From Pseudomonadota bacterium (GTDB lineage Bacteria > Pseudomonadota > Gammaproteobacteria > Steroidobacterales > Steroidobacteraceae), in contig JAFEDS010000016.1 of NCBI GenBank assembly GCA_018241505.1, positions 124,001 through 188,000 on the forward strand: DNA of 64,000 nt, written 5' to 3'. Both the position numbers and the translations under genes were made by a program. A model generated the notes under the pieces. That model was not told where the DNA came from, made no database searches, and saw only the letters and a list, made by a program, of their open reading frames with translations. Position 1 is the first letter of the stretch, and each line of letters starts with the position of its first letter. Shown in pieces: positions 1 through 8,766 of the stretch.

Positions 1-274
1 AGGACTGCATCAGGTCCGGGATGACCAGGCCTATCAGGAATGTCCGACCGGTTACGAGGCTGCGCGCGACGGCATCCGTGCGGTAGTTCAGTTCGGCGGC
101 CCGTTGGAGCACCCGCCGCGTCGTTTCCTGTCCGATGTCCTTGTGTCCGCGCAGGGCTTTGGAAACCGCCATGGGCGAAAGACCGAGATCCCGGGCAATA
201 TCCTTCAGGCGGACCGGCAAGGAGACATCCCCGGTTGATGTGAGCGCAAGGCGCACTATATCGCTAAACTTCAC
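1..274 (-). CDS. LacI-family transcriptional regulator, N-terminal part (runs off the window)
   Basis: The reverse strand encodes a LacI-type helix-turn-helix: after about 20 residues comes VRLKDIARDLGLSPMAVSKA, then the hinge region ending in RSLVTGRTFLIGLVIPDLMQS before the window edge. This is the DNA-binding domain of a LacI/GalR repressor; the sugar-binding-like effector domain lies outside. I place the start at a GTG (274) that overlaps the TGA of the upstream DUF3943 gene (GTGA), so the two are translationally coupled and the regulator is the last visible gene of the run that begins near 4669. Family assignment is secure. The effector and targets cannot be read. Confidence 0.85.
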   Translation of the reverse strand, partial: MKFSDIVRLALTSTGDVSLPVRLKDIARDLGLSPMAVSKALRGHKDIGQETTRRVLQRAAELNYRTDAVARSLVTGRTFLIGLVIPDLMQS

Positions 275-1800
275 TCATCGGGAGCCTGCCCCTGGCGCCA
301 ATCCACGGCTCCGAATCGGGCGTGCCCCAGGAGCGTGTACCCCAGGTTGATTGTGGACACCCGTTGATGGGACTCCGGCAGCCCCCGATAGCGCCCCTCG
401 CGATTGGACAGGCTGTAGCGCAACGTAATCGCGTGCAAATCGAACACCCGTACCGTCAAACCCACATCCAGCCTGTTGATGGTTTCGCTCCCGGTGCTCT
501 CCGTCGCCCCTACCTTGCTGATGTAGTAATTGCGGGCAGTGGCATCCAGATCGGCCCGATCCCCGAAGATCAGCCGCAGCGCCAGCATCGATTCGGGCGT
601 GACACCGTAATGGTAATTCCTCGCTCCCTCTCCATTGGGTCCCGGAGCGGTCACTCCGGCGCCGTGAATGACGCCGCCTCCGGCGTAACCAACACCTGCG
701 AGAGCCGTGGTTTGTAGCGCTACGTTGCTCGACAGCCACCACTGCGATGTGGTGCCCACGGCGGCGGCCGTGTTCGATACCCGAAAGATATTCGGCGCGA
801 CGTAATCGTACAATCCATACACGCCCCACAAGCCGCGGTAGTTCGGTCCTGCCTCGTAGTCCGTCCCATACAACAGGCCGCGGCTGAACACCGACTCCAC
901 CCCATTGGCCGTATCCAGGGCAAATTCAAAATTGAAATAGTCGAATGGCCGGTCATACGAATAGTCAGGCTTGCCCGGCAGGCCGTAACCCATGGCGAAC
1001 GTCGCAACGCCCTTCCCCGCATCCATGGTCTGACCTGCGGGCGGCGCGCTGGGATCGGCGTTGAAACGGATGTTGGAGCTGAAGTGAGTGCTCAGATTTC
1101 CACCCACATCGACACGGGTGAACACCGCGGGATCGTAACTGCGAAACACGGCAGCGAATCGGTTGCCGAACGCCAGGCGATTGACGCCCGTGGAGGGCGA
1201 GATCAGGGCGGCCCCCAACTCGCGCCACCATGCCGGCCGCCCGCTGTCACCGCTCTCCAACAACAGGCTGGCCATGCGAAACAACGGCTCGCCCAGGAAG
1301 TTGCCGCCAATCCCGCTGGCAACCTGGTCATTGAAGGAGGGTGCGGTATTTTCGCCGGCCTCCTCCCAAGCGAGGCTGCCGGCAAACGTGTAGGCCGAGG
1401 CCTGCCAGAAATTCAATCCCGCCGAACGGGCAAATCCCTGGTAGACCGAGCCCTGGTAGGGGTGCAGGAACTGGTTGGTGGCGAACTTGTCATTGTCGAC
1501 CACCCAACTGCGATGCAGATTGCGCCTGAAGTTGGTGGTGGGCCACGGATAGGTATCCGGATCGCTCAGGTGATCGTAGCGATTCAGTAGAAGTTGAAAA
1601 GTGGGGATCTCGAGCGCCGGGACCAGAAAGCTTTTCCCGTCCCCCTGCCCCCATTCCAGGATGGGACTCGGCTTCGGAGCCGCAAAAGCCGTGGGCATCG
1701 GCTGCTCAGAATTGGCTTGCGCAATGCAGCTTACGAAACGCGCGAGGCCGATGAGCAGCACCGCACTCTGAATGAGCGGAAGCGCGTGATAGCGTGCCAT
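271..1800 (-). CDS. DUF3943 family outer-membrane protein
   Basis: A 509-residue protein with a hydrophobic N-terminal export signal (about residues 8-28) and the typical DUF3943 signature: a WVVDNDKFATNQFLHPYQGS stretch near residues 100-118, then an ARSAGLNFWQAS segment. The C-terminal half is rich in alternating hydrophobic/aromatic residues (for example LDVGLTVRVFDLHAITLRYS), as expected of beta strands, so an outer-membrane location is likely. DUF3943 has no established function that I can name. It follows the kinase gene by 38 bases and overlaps the LacI start, which suggests an operon. No strong ribosome-binding site precedes the ATG at 1800, so the start is moderately sure. Confidence 0.75.
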   Translation of the reverse strand: MARYHALPLIQSAVLLIGLARFVSCIAQANSEQPMPTAFAAPKPSPILEWGQGDGKSFLVPALEIPTFQLLLNRYDHLSDPDTYPWPTTNFRRNLHRSWVVDNDKFATNQFLHPYQGSVYQGFARSAGLNFWQASAYTFAGSLAWEEAGENTAPSFNDQVASGIGGNFLGEPLFRMASLLLESGDSGRPAWWRELGAALISPSTGVNRLAFGNRFAAVFRSYDPAVFTRVDVGGNLSTHFSSNIRFNADPSAPPAGQTMDAGKGVATFAMGYGLPGKPDYSYDRPFDYFNFEFALDTANGVESVFSRGLLYGTDYEAGPNYRGLWGVYGLYDYVAPNIFRVSNTAAAVGTTSQWWLSSNVALQTTALAGVGYAGGGVIHGAGVTAPGPNGEGARNYHYGVTPESMLALRLIFGDRADLDATARNYYISKVGATESTGSETINRLDVGLTVRVFDLHAITLRYSLSNREGRYRGLPESHQRVSTINLGYTLLGHARFGAVDWRQGQAPDE

Positions 1801-1838
1801 GCGGGTGATGACAGCAAAGTTCGTGCCCTCCCCCGCGT

Positions 1839-3209
1839 TCAGACCCCATTAACGCGCTGCAGGGTCACCACAACGTCATCGGCCAGGTGGAAGGCCAGTC
1901 GGCCGCCTCCGATGGTGCTCGCACCGGGATCCACATTGTTGAAGTCCAACGGCACGTTCAGGTACTTGGGGTGCTCAGGATTGCGGCAATGGGCGATGAG
2001 ACGCAGGCGCTTGCTCTGCGCGGAGTAGTTGCTTTTTTCGAGCGAGCACTGATCACCGGCCGACCCGCCCGCCGCGTAACTGAACCCGCCCGTTACAGCG
2101 CCGTTTGAGAGCTGCTGCAACTGCAGGTTCTGCAGATGTAACAACTCCTTTCCCGAGCCATCGACATACGCACCCGTCCACTGTCCGGTGAGGTCATGAG
2201 CGGGTCCCATGGAGGGCGCTGGGCGGTGATCTGCGCCGCCATGCCGCTGCCTCGCCAGGAAAATCACCACTCCCGTCACTGCGAGTGCCAGCAGACCGCT
2301 GGCAACAAACGCTGTCACCGCGTGTTTGGCATGCACAGCCCCCGCACCTTGTGGTTCAGCGCAGTCTGTCAGTCCACCCAGATCCGGCAATGCCTGAATA
2401 AACTCATCCGCGCTGGCAAATCGCTCTGACGGATCTTTCGCAAGCGCGCGCATGACCGCGTTGACCACGCTCGGCGGAATGTCAGCGCAGTACTGCGTCG
2501 GCGGTGCTGGCGGCTCGCGCACATGGGCTGAATCGATCTCGAACTGGCTCAGGCCCTGGAAAGGCGGCCGTCCGGTCAGCAACTCGTACAGTGTGCCACC
2601 AATGACGTAGATGTCAGTTCGTTCATCCACCGGACGGCCGAGTATCTGCTCGGGCGCCATATAACTCGTACTGCCGACACGGGTGCTCACCTGCGTGAGG
2701 CCGGTATCGCGGCGCGCTTTCGCTATGCCGAAGTCGGTAATTTTCACGATGCCGGTGGCGGTCACCATGATGTTACTCGGCTTGAGGTCGCGGTGAATGA
2801 TGCCTTGCTCGTGCCCGGCCGCGACGCCGCGCAGTGTCTGAACGATGATTGGCAGAGCCAGGTGCACACGAATCGGCCCACTGCGAGCGACCATGCTCAG
2901 CAGGGATTCGCCCTCTATGAGCTCCATCACCGCGACGGGCATATCGTTCCAGACGAAGAAATCGAACAAAGTAGCGATGTTGGGGTGATTCAAGCCGGCC
3001 TGGATGCGCGCCTCCTGGCGAAACCGGGCAATGTAGTCCGGATCGGCGCGAAACGCGGCGCTCAGCACTTTGACGGCAACCGTGCGCTCGAGATTCATGT
3101 CGCGCGCGCGATAAACGACGCCCATGCCGCCTTGCCCAATGACCTCATCCAGGCGGTATTGATTGAGAAGAGTACCGATCACCAATGAGCCACTCGTCGC
3201 AAGCGCCAA
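1839..3209 (-). CDS. Serine/threonine protein kinase, membrane anchored
   Basis: A 456-residue Hanks-type kinase. The glycine loop GQGGMG is at residues 25-30, the ATP-anchoring lysine in VAVKVL at 47, the catalytic loop HRDLKPSN at 139-146 and DFG at 159-161, followed by the APE-like motif in YMAPEQ. All the usual catalytic residues are present, so it should be active. A hydrophobic membrane segment lies near residues 300-322, after which about 130 residues form a domain I do not recognise (with TGQWTGAYVDGSG). This topology puts the kinase in the cytoplasm and the C-terminal domain in the periplasm. It starts 11 bases after the secreted Pro/Ser-rich protein and is probably co-transcribed with it. 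Confidence 0.9.
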   Translation of the reverse strand: MALATSGSLVIGTLLNQYRLDEVIGQGGMGVVYRARDMNLERTVAVKVLSAAFRADPDYIARFRQEARIQAGLNHPNIATLFDFFVWNDMPVAVMELIEGESLLSMVARSGPIRVHLALPIIVQTLRGVAAGHEQGIIHRDLKPSNIMVTATGIVKITDFGIAKARRDTGLTQVSTRVGSTSYMAPEQILGRPVDERTDIYVIGGTLYELLTGRPPFQGLSQFEIDSAHVREPPAPPTQYCADIPPSVVNAVMRALAKDPSERFASADEFIQALPDLGGLTDCAEPQGAGAVHAKHAVTAFVASGLLALAVTGVVIFLARQRHGGADHRPAPSMGPAHDLTGQWTGAYVDGSGKELLHLQNLQLQQLSNGAVTGGFSYAAGGSAGDQCSLEKSNYSAQSKRLRLIAHCRNPEHPKYLNVPLDFNNVDPGASTIGGGRLAFHLADDVVVTLQRVNGV

Positions 3210-3220
3210 GCGCCGCTCAA

Positions 3221-4669
3221 CTATTGCAACTGACCCAACGTTTTCGGCGCATCGGCGGCCGGATGAGTTTGCCCCGCCGCCAGAAGCAATGGCGTGGTTG
3301 CCGGCGCCTGGGGTAATCCGCGGGGTTTGCCCATGTTACTGGACGCTGCAACCAACGCATCCGTCAGCGCCTGCTGTTGCTCACTCTCCATCGCTTCCAG
3401 ATCGTTGACCGAGACCTGGGTCATGAGACCGATTGTGCAATCCGTGGCGCCACCCACTTTGACTTTCACAGGCACCATGCCGTTTTGATCCATGTCGCCG
3501 GTACGCTCAATGTAGTCGTTGGTTCGCAGGGAGCACAGTTGCCCGGGCACCTTCGCTGGCACATCCAGGGGCGTACTCACGCGAAACAACGTATGTCCCG
3601 GCTTCAGCGACTCGGGAAGATCCGCGGTTGCCGCAGTAGCCATTGCCGGCGCCTGTCGTTCGGTCAACTGACGTTTGATCTGGGCATTGACCTCGGCTTT
3701 CATGGGACCGGAGAGCGGCGGCGGGGAGTCCTGGGCGGATGGCGGTGGCGACCCGGTCGAGTGGGCCTTTGAGCTGCCGGAATGGGGCTTCGAGCTCCCG
3801 GACGCGTGCTGCGCGCCCGACGAATCCTGCGCGGCAGGTTGTTCTTCCCAATACGGCCTGCGACCGTCATCCGGAGTGTCCCAGTAGGGCCGCGGGCCCT
3901 CCGCGGTGAATGAGTTGGAAGACGCACTGCCGGCGGCCGCAACAGTTTGGTTGGCGGGAGCATTCTCCGCCTGCCAATTGTCGTAGGCATTCCGGTAGTT
4001 TTGCGCGACTACATAGTCTGTCAGCCATTCGTCGAGACTCGTGTAGCTCGAATACGGCGTAAAGTCGCCGCCGTATGCCCTATGCCAGGGCTCCCCGTCC
4101 CATTGCCATCGATATCTCACCGGGGCGGACCATGGACGCACAGCCCAGGCGTAGTACGCCGTGCCAAACGCAATCGCGGGCACCAGGGTCTCGTAATGAA
4201 ATGCGTGGCCGAACCGTTGAAATGTGTTTCGGCGATAGACGCGTGCGTACAGGACTCGTCCGCCCTGCACATACGTCCGATTCAAATAGCCCGACTTCAG
4301 TGGATGTTCGACGACCCCGGTGAGCGCGTTGCCGTAACGCACGGCGTGGTACGTACCCCTTCCCGGAACCGCCTGCGTCGTCTCGAGGACTCTGTGGCCA
4401 CCCGAAAATCGGTATTCAGTCCTCGCCGGGTAAGGTTGCGGGCTGACGGCACCGCGTGTCATCGGAGGACGCGGGACGCCCGAGCGCATTGGAACCGACT
4501 GTCCCGAGCCCGAGCGCGCTTGCGCAGCTATGGAGTCCCTGCCGCCGTCTCGGGCCAAGCTTGGCATTGCGAGCCCGCCGAGGGCCATGGCAACCAGCAG
4601 CACGGTAATCCTGCCGCCGCGGGGCGCAAACGGCTGGACTTCGTTCTCGTGGCTCAGGCGTACGGCCAT
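3221..4669 (-). CDS. Secreted low-complexity protein, unknown function
   Basis: I do not recognise a named family. From the ATG at 4669 the protein has about 482 residues: a short charged N-terminus, a hydrophobic signal (ITVLLVAMALGGLAMPSLA), an N-terminal half rich in Tyr, Arg and Trp, a low-complexity Ser/Pro/His linker (around SSKPHSGSSKAHSTGSPPP), and a C-terminal domain containing the two-cysteine segment LCSLRTNDYIERTG. It looks periplasmic or surface-exposed. A TTG start at 4747 would add 26 polar residues but sits almost on the terminator of the preceding gene. The kinase gene follows within 11 bases, so this protein may be a substrate or sensory partner of the kinase; that is inference. 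Confidence 0.6.
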   Translation of the reverse strand: MAVRLSHENEVQPFAPRGGRITVLLVAMALGGLAMPSLARDGGRDSIAAQARSGSGQSVPMRSGVPRPPMTRGAVSPQPYPARTEYRFSGGHRVLETTQAVPGRGTYHAVRYGNALTGVVEHPLKSGYLNRTYVQGGRVLYARVYRRNTFQRFGHAFHYETLVPAIAFGTAYYAWAVRPWSAPVRYRWQWDGEPWHRAYGGDFTPYSSYTSLDEWLTDYVVAQNYRNAYDNWQAENAPANQTVAAAGSASSNSFTAEGPRPYWDTPDDGRRPYWEEQPAAQDSSGAQHASGSSKPHSGSSKAHSTGSPPPSAQDSPPPLSGPMKAEVNAQIKRQLTERQAPAMATAATADLPESLKPGHTLFRVSTPLDVPAKVPGQLCSLRTNDYIERTGDMDQNGMVPVKVKVGGATDCTIGLMTQVSVNDLEAMESEQQQALTDALVAASSNMGKPRGLPQAPATTPLLLAAGQTHPAADAPKTLGQLQ

Positions 4670-4756
4670 CCCTTTTTTCTCTTGACGCGTCTGGGGGCGT
4701 CGATTGGGCTGCTGGACCTTATAGCCTCGACCTGTTTCCGGCGTCAAACCCTCGCT

Positions 4757-4802
4757 GCAAAAGAGGACGACCGCGCCGGGTGCTCACCCGAGCGCGGTCG
4801 TC
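4757..4802 (-). terminator. Rho-independent terminator of the DUF1111 di-haem gene
   Basis: An 11-bp perfect stem, GACGACCGCGC at 4766-4776 pairing with GCGCGGTCGTC at 4792-4802, with an inner CGGGT/ACCCG stem. On the minus strand it is followed by CTCTTTTGC. It lies 20 bases after the stop codon of the di-haem gene and so isolates that gene from the downstream kinase operon. Confidence 0.8.
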
Positions 4803-4822
4803 GTGGGTCATTCAGGCTGGGA

Positions 4823-6145
4823 TCAGAGCGATTCCAGGAAACTGAACAACTGTTGCTTTTCTTCCCGGCTGAGCTCGCGGAACCGGTGGGTCACATGCTC
4901 CGCCTCGCCCCCATGCCGGTCGATGGCGTTCTGCAGCGTAAGAGACTTCAAGTCATGCATGTACCGCGGCCGCATGCGCAAACCCCAGAGCGCAGCCGTC
5001 CGCAACTTGTCGGCGGTATCCTGCGGGCCCGCCTGCACAATGCCGTCCCCGGTATCAACGTCATGCAGCAGGAAATCGCTGTAGGGATGGATGATCTTGT
5101 TCCCCAACGCGACCGGTACCGTATACATCCCACCGTTGATGATGGTACCGGGACGTGCCGTTGTAATGGATGAGACGTGGCAGGTACCGCACCCGATGCT
5201 GGCGAACAACCGTTCGCCCGCCTTTGCCACTGAAGTAGCCGCCAACTTCTCATCGCGTGGCGGAACCTTCGTGCCGCGAATGAATTGCGCGAAGTGATCA
5301 ATGTCGGCCAGCCCGAGCGAGTCCGGAACATCTTCAGGGTCGTGTGTTGACTTACCGACGCTGGTCACATCCTTGGGCCGCAGGCGATTGGTCACGCCCA
5401 TCTCATTCAGATAAGCATCGCCGGCAAAGGACAGCACCGTGCTTTGCTGATCCTTCCAGCCAAACCGGCCAATGCGCGTTTGTCCCGGGGCCTCCAGTAC
5501 CGGCACCTCGATCGCTTCTCCCTGGATTCGACCGCCACTCAACAACGGCTGGCGGGCCGCGATCGCGCGCAGCGTGTTGTCATCAATCGCCTCGACAAAC
5601 CCATCACCCAGTGTGTTGAGAGTCGCACGCAATGTCCGGACATCCTCGCTTGCGGGAATGTGCTCCTGTGCCTCCGGCACCACGGCACGATCGTTCACGA
5701 TCGAACGCCCGCCGATACTAGCGGCGCCGTCGTTGATCGGTATGGTCGGGTTCACGAAATTGCCGCTGATGTCACGGTGCCCGATACGCAGCTCCGTAAA
5801 CTGACTCGCGCCACCGCTCACCGGATTCTGGTGACACTCCGCGCAGGAGCGCGCGTTGTAGACGGGGCCGAGCCCGGTGCTCACATCATGAACCGTCTCG
5901 TAGATCTGTTGGTCGAGCGCGAAGCTGTCGCCGGCAGGTTCGGCGATGCCATTGCTCGAGCTTTTCGATCCGGCCTTCTGCGCCAGGGTTGGTGTATCAA
6001 ATCCGGCGGGCGCCTCCGTCGGCTTCGCGGCCGAGTCCTGCGCCACTTCATTCGCGTGGGCCGCGAAATCCGAAGCTGAAATAATACTGCCACATATCAG
6101 CGGCAGCACACCCACAGTCACAGCCCAGTTCCATTGTCGCGGCAT
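4823..6145 (-). CDS. Di-haem cytochrome c oxidoreductase (DUF1111 family)
   Basis: About 440 residues from the ATG at 6145, which has a good ribosome-binding site (GGGGAGG, 7 bases upstream). A signal peptide (about residues 1-30) is followed by two CXXCH haem c motifs: CAECH at 101-105 and CGTCH in the C-terminal half (GCGTCHVSS). The sequence between them (NPTIPINDGAASIGGRSI; GRFGWKDQQSTV) is typical of the DUF1111 group sometimes called thiol oxidoreductases. These are periplasmic electron-transfer proteins of unproven substrate. It lies in the divergent pair with the BNR-repeat protein and ends in its own terminator. It is not a MauG homologue, which belongs to the cytochrome c peroxidase family. 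Confidence 0.85.
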   Translation of the reverse strand: MPRQWNWAVTVGVLPLICGSIISASDFAAHANEVAQDSAAKPTEAPAGFDTPTLAQKAGSKSSSNGIAEPAGDSFALDQQIYETVHDVSTGLGPVYNARSCAECHQNPVSGGASQFTELRIGHRDISGNFVNPTIPINDGAASIGGRSIVNDRAVVPEAQEHIPASEDVRTLRATLNTLGDGFVEAIDDNTLRAIAARQPLLSGGRIQGEAIEVPVLEAPGQTRIGRFGWKDQQSTVLSFAGDAYLNEMGVTNRLRPKDVTSVGKSTHDPEDVPDSLGLADIDHFAQFIRGTKVPPRDEKLAATSVAKAGERLFASIGCGTCHVSSITTARPGTIINGGMYTVPVALGNKIIHPYSDFLLHDVDTGDGIVQAGPQDTADKLRTAALWGLRMRPRYMHDLKSLTLQNAIDRHGGEAEHVTHRFRELSREEKQQLFSFLESL

Positions 6146-6624
6146 AACAAGTCCTCCCCGGCTCGATTGGTTCGAGGGAGACTTGCGCTGCCACGCCGGT
6201 ATTCCTGTCAACCAAACATCGAGCGTTCCCGCGAGCGCGCCGCTGCCTGACGCTTTGCATCATGAAGTTTGGCCGATCGACGGCGCCGCGGTGTGCGACG
6301 ACCAATGAAACCTCATGTAAACGTCCTGCCGCGGCTGCCATACCAACCGCGGTCATTGGCCTTGGCTTTACCCGGAAAAGCACCGCCGACCGCCAACAAT
6401 TTTTAGTGCAAAACAGGACACTTGCGCCTAAGCTCCTGCGCACGAGGGTGACACCGGGCGCGCATGGGCCGGGGAACCCGTCGAATACCATGAACTTCAA
6501 CGAAAAGGCGGCTCGCACCAACTTCCAATAACACCAAACTGCTCTGGCAGGCGGCGTTCAGGAGTGCCTGCTCGCGCTGGATTTCGTGCGCTGGTGGCGT
6601 TGCGAGCCAGAAGGGAGAACCAAA
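6146..6624. other. 479-bp divergent intergenic region without a convincing gene
   Basis: This separates the divergent di-haem and BNR genes and must hold both promoters. Open frames here (for example 6262-6531) have no ribosome-binding site and no recognisable family. Small inverted repeats are visible: CTCGA-TTGGT-TCGAG at 6162-6176, just before the di-haem start, and GCAGGC/GCCTGC at 6547-6571, in the leader of the BNR gene. I cannot assign specific promoter boxes. Confidence 0.5.
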
Positions 6625-8358
6625 ATGAAATTGATGTCCGCGATCGCGGCAAGCGCCGCGGCGTTGGCCTGCGTGTGCGTCAATCAAGCACAGGCAGATG
6701 CGCCACACCACCGTCCGCACATGCTGTCGGCCAAACCGCTGGCGCGCAGCACACCCTTTCCCAACGCCCTGTTGAGTAAAGGTGAGGGTGGGGATCCAGG
6801 CGATGACGACACCGCCATATCCCTGGATCCGACCTTGTCAGCGCTTTGTGTGTCATATATAGGGCAGTTGAACAACTACCGTAATCCGTTCCCGAACGTC
6901 GATCAGATCAACGGCGACACCGTCGTCCAGGCGGGCAGCCAGTTGGGCTGCGATTCGGCGCAGAACGAAACCACGATTGCGGTCAACCCGCAGAATCCCT
7001 GGAACCTGGTGGCGGGCACCAACGACTACCGAATCTTCAATACGCGCGAAAGCCGCAACGACGGATCGGGCTGGGCCTATACAACGTTCGACGGGGGCCG
7101 CACCTGGAGAAACATCCAGCTACCGCATCTCACCTTTCAGACCGGAGCCACGGGCGCACTGTCGGACATGGACTCCGCCGGCGACCCGGCAGTCGCATTC
7201 GGGCCTCACAACACCGTCTACTACGCCAACCTGGTTTTCAGCCGGTTGAATGATGCGAGTGGTGTCGTAGTCAACAAGTCCACGGACGGCGGGCGCACCT
7301 GGGGCGAGCCCGTGATCATACACACCGATGGCGTTGACGCCAGCGGCAACCCGCTGGATACACCGTACTTCAACGACAAGGAGTGGATCACAGTCGATCC
7401 GCGCACAGGTACTGTCTACGTCACCTGGACCTCGTTCGGCCCGTCTGACTCACCCATCCAGGTGTCTCGCTCCGACGATGGCGGTAAAACCTGGTCCGCA
7501 CCCACCGTGGTGAATCCATCATCGTCCTTTACGCCCGGTGGAATAACTGCGTTCAGTTCCGGATCCAATCCGCGTGTCAACTCGAGAGGTGATCTGTTCA
7601 TAGCGTATGAATCCGCGGTATGTCAGACGCTCGACTGCAATCAACCTACCGACCACGACGCCGTCATCGTCGCTGTCTCCCACGACCACGGCAAGACGTT
7701 CAGAAATGTGGAGGTCGCAGCGAACTTCGACTTCCCATTCAACGCCGACGTCGGCAGGTCGACACTGACGGGCGAGAACTGGCGCATCAACAGCTTCCCG
7801 CAGATGACCATCGATCCCTTCACCGATCTGTTGGTAGTCACCTGGGCAGACGATCGCAACGGTCAGTACGACCCCAACAGCGGCGCATCCATCAAGACCA
7901 ACGGCGATGCCTTCCTGACCGCCTCATTTGACGGCGTGCACTGGTCCAAAACCGTGGACATCGGTTCGAGTGACGATGAGGTCTATCCGGCCGTGGCCGC
8001 CAATGCCGGCAAGGTCGGGGTGAGCTTCTATACCCGTCACTATGATCCCAAAGGCACCGGCCTCGACTTTGCCTCCGTCGAGGCGCCTGAATGGAATCTG
8101 GGCGCGCTGGCACACAAGGGGCTGCACCGGGTTACCACACAGACATCGGATCCGAACATCCAGTTTGTGGGTATCGGGGCTGTCAGTGGCAAGGTGCTTC
8201 AAGGTGAGTTCATTGGCGACTACACCGCGGCGGCCATGGGGTGGGATGGGGTTCTGCATCCCTGTTGGACCGACTTCCGCGGCAAACCTGGGGTGAGCTC
8301 ACCGAACCAGGATTCGTACACCGCATCTGTGTACGGGGACGACGACGACCGCCAATAA
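6625..8358 (+). CDS. Secreted BNR/Asp-box repeat protein (sialidase-like fold)
   Basis: About 577 residues from the ATG at 6625, which has GGGAG 7 bases upstream; an upstream in-frame ATG at 6586 would spoil the signal peptide (MKLMSAIAASAAALACVCV). Asp-box motifs recur: TTFDGGRTWRN, STDGGRTWGEP and SDDGGKTWSAP, the signature of a six-bladed beta-propeller as in exo-alpha-sialidases. I cannot place the sialidase arginine triad or catalytic Tyr/Glu, so enzyme activity is not shown; many such proteins are glycan-binding or uncharacterised. It is secreted and transcribed alone, and is followed by a GC-rich hairpin. Confidence 0.75.
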   Translation: MKLMSAIAASAAALACVCVNQAQADAPHHRPHMLSAKPLARSTPFPNALLSKGEGGDPGDDDTAISLDPTLSALCVSYIGQLNNYRNPFPNVDQINGDTVVQAGSQLGCDSAQNETTIAVNPQNPWNLVAGTNDYRIFNTRESRNDGSGWAYTTFDGGRTWRNIQLPHLTFQTGATGALSDMDSAGDPAVAFGPHNTVYYANLVFSRLNDASGVVVNKSTDGGRTWGEPVIIHTDGVDASGNPLDTPYFNDKEWITVDPRTGTVYVTWTSFGPSDSPIQVSRSDDGGKTWSAPTVVNPSSSFTPGGITAFSSGSNPRVNSRGDLFIAYESAVCQTLDCNQPTDHDAVIVAVSHDHGKTFRNVEVAANFDFPFNADVGRSTLTGENWRINSFPQMTIDPFTDLLVVTWADDRNGQYDPNSGASIKTNGDAFLTASFDGVHWSKTVDIGSSDDEVYPAVAANAGKVGVSFYTRHYDPKGTGLDFASVEAPEWNLGALAHKGLHRVTTQTSDPNIQFVGIGAVSGKVLQGEFIGDYTAAAMGWDGVLHPCWTDFRGKPGVSSPNQDSYTASVYGDDDDRQ

Positions 8359-8381
8359 CGTTGAGTGACCAGGGGTCTATC

Positions 8382-8408
8382 GGGGCGGCGGCCTGCAGTC
8401 GCCGCCCC
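8382..8408 (+). terminator. GC-rich hairpin after the BNR gene
   Basis: A perfect 9-bp stem GGGGCGGCG / CGCCGCCCC with a 9-base loop, 24 bases after the stop. No T-run follows, so it is either a weak intrinsic terminator or an RNA 3'-end stabiliser. Confidence 0.45.
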
Positions 8409-8553
8409 TCGCGGCAGAAGATTGCCCAACGACGCCTGGATCCGGCGACGGTCGAGAGCCTCTGCGCGTCGCGAAGTTGCGAGACCGGGACCCCGGGCAG
8501 GCGTATGCTGGAGGACCGGACAACACAACCCGCTACGAGGGGGGTGAACCATC

Positions 8554-8766
8554 ATGGCTGCCAAAAGCAAGCGGACGACCCCAGCCGGCATTCATGGGCG
8601 TGCACTGCAGCATCGCGAGGACCTTCTGGAGGAAGCGCGCGGCCTGCGCCGCGAAGGCAAAATCGGCGCGGCGAAAGGCGTCGAAAACCGCGCCCAGCAG
8701 GTTGATCAACTCATTGGGGCGCTCGAAGGGGAAGCGGGGCCGACACAGCCGGCCAACACGCACTAG
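8554..8766 (+). CDS. Small basic helical protein, unknown function
   Basis: A 70-residue protein with a strong ribosome-binding site (GAGGGGGGTGA, 5-6 bases before the ATG). It is highly charged and predicted helical (LQHREDLLEEARGLRREGKI), with no cysteines, signal or membrane segment. I do not recognise its family. It overlaps the end of the convergent aldehyde dehydrogenase gene by four bases. Confidence 0.55.
   Translation: MAAKSKRTTPAGIHGRALQHREDLLEEARGLRREGKIGAAKGVENRAQQVDQLIGALEGEAGPTQPANTH

Noticed and set aside
1084-1590. Plus-strand open frame inside the DUF3943 gene
   Set aside because: No ribosome-binding site or recognisable domain; it is a shadow of the GC-rich coding strand.
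4823-6145. Di-haem protein considered as MauG for TTQ maturation
   Set aside because: The residues around the two CXXCH motifs and the overall sequence fit DUF1111, not the cytochrome c peroxidase/MauG family, and it is 37 kb from the amine operon with its own terminator.
6262-6531. Possible small gene in the 479-bp gap
   Set aside because: No ribosome-binding site, composition unlike a protein, no recognisable family.
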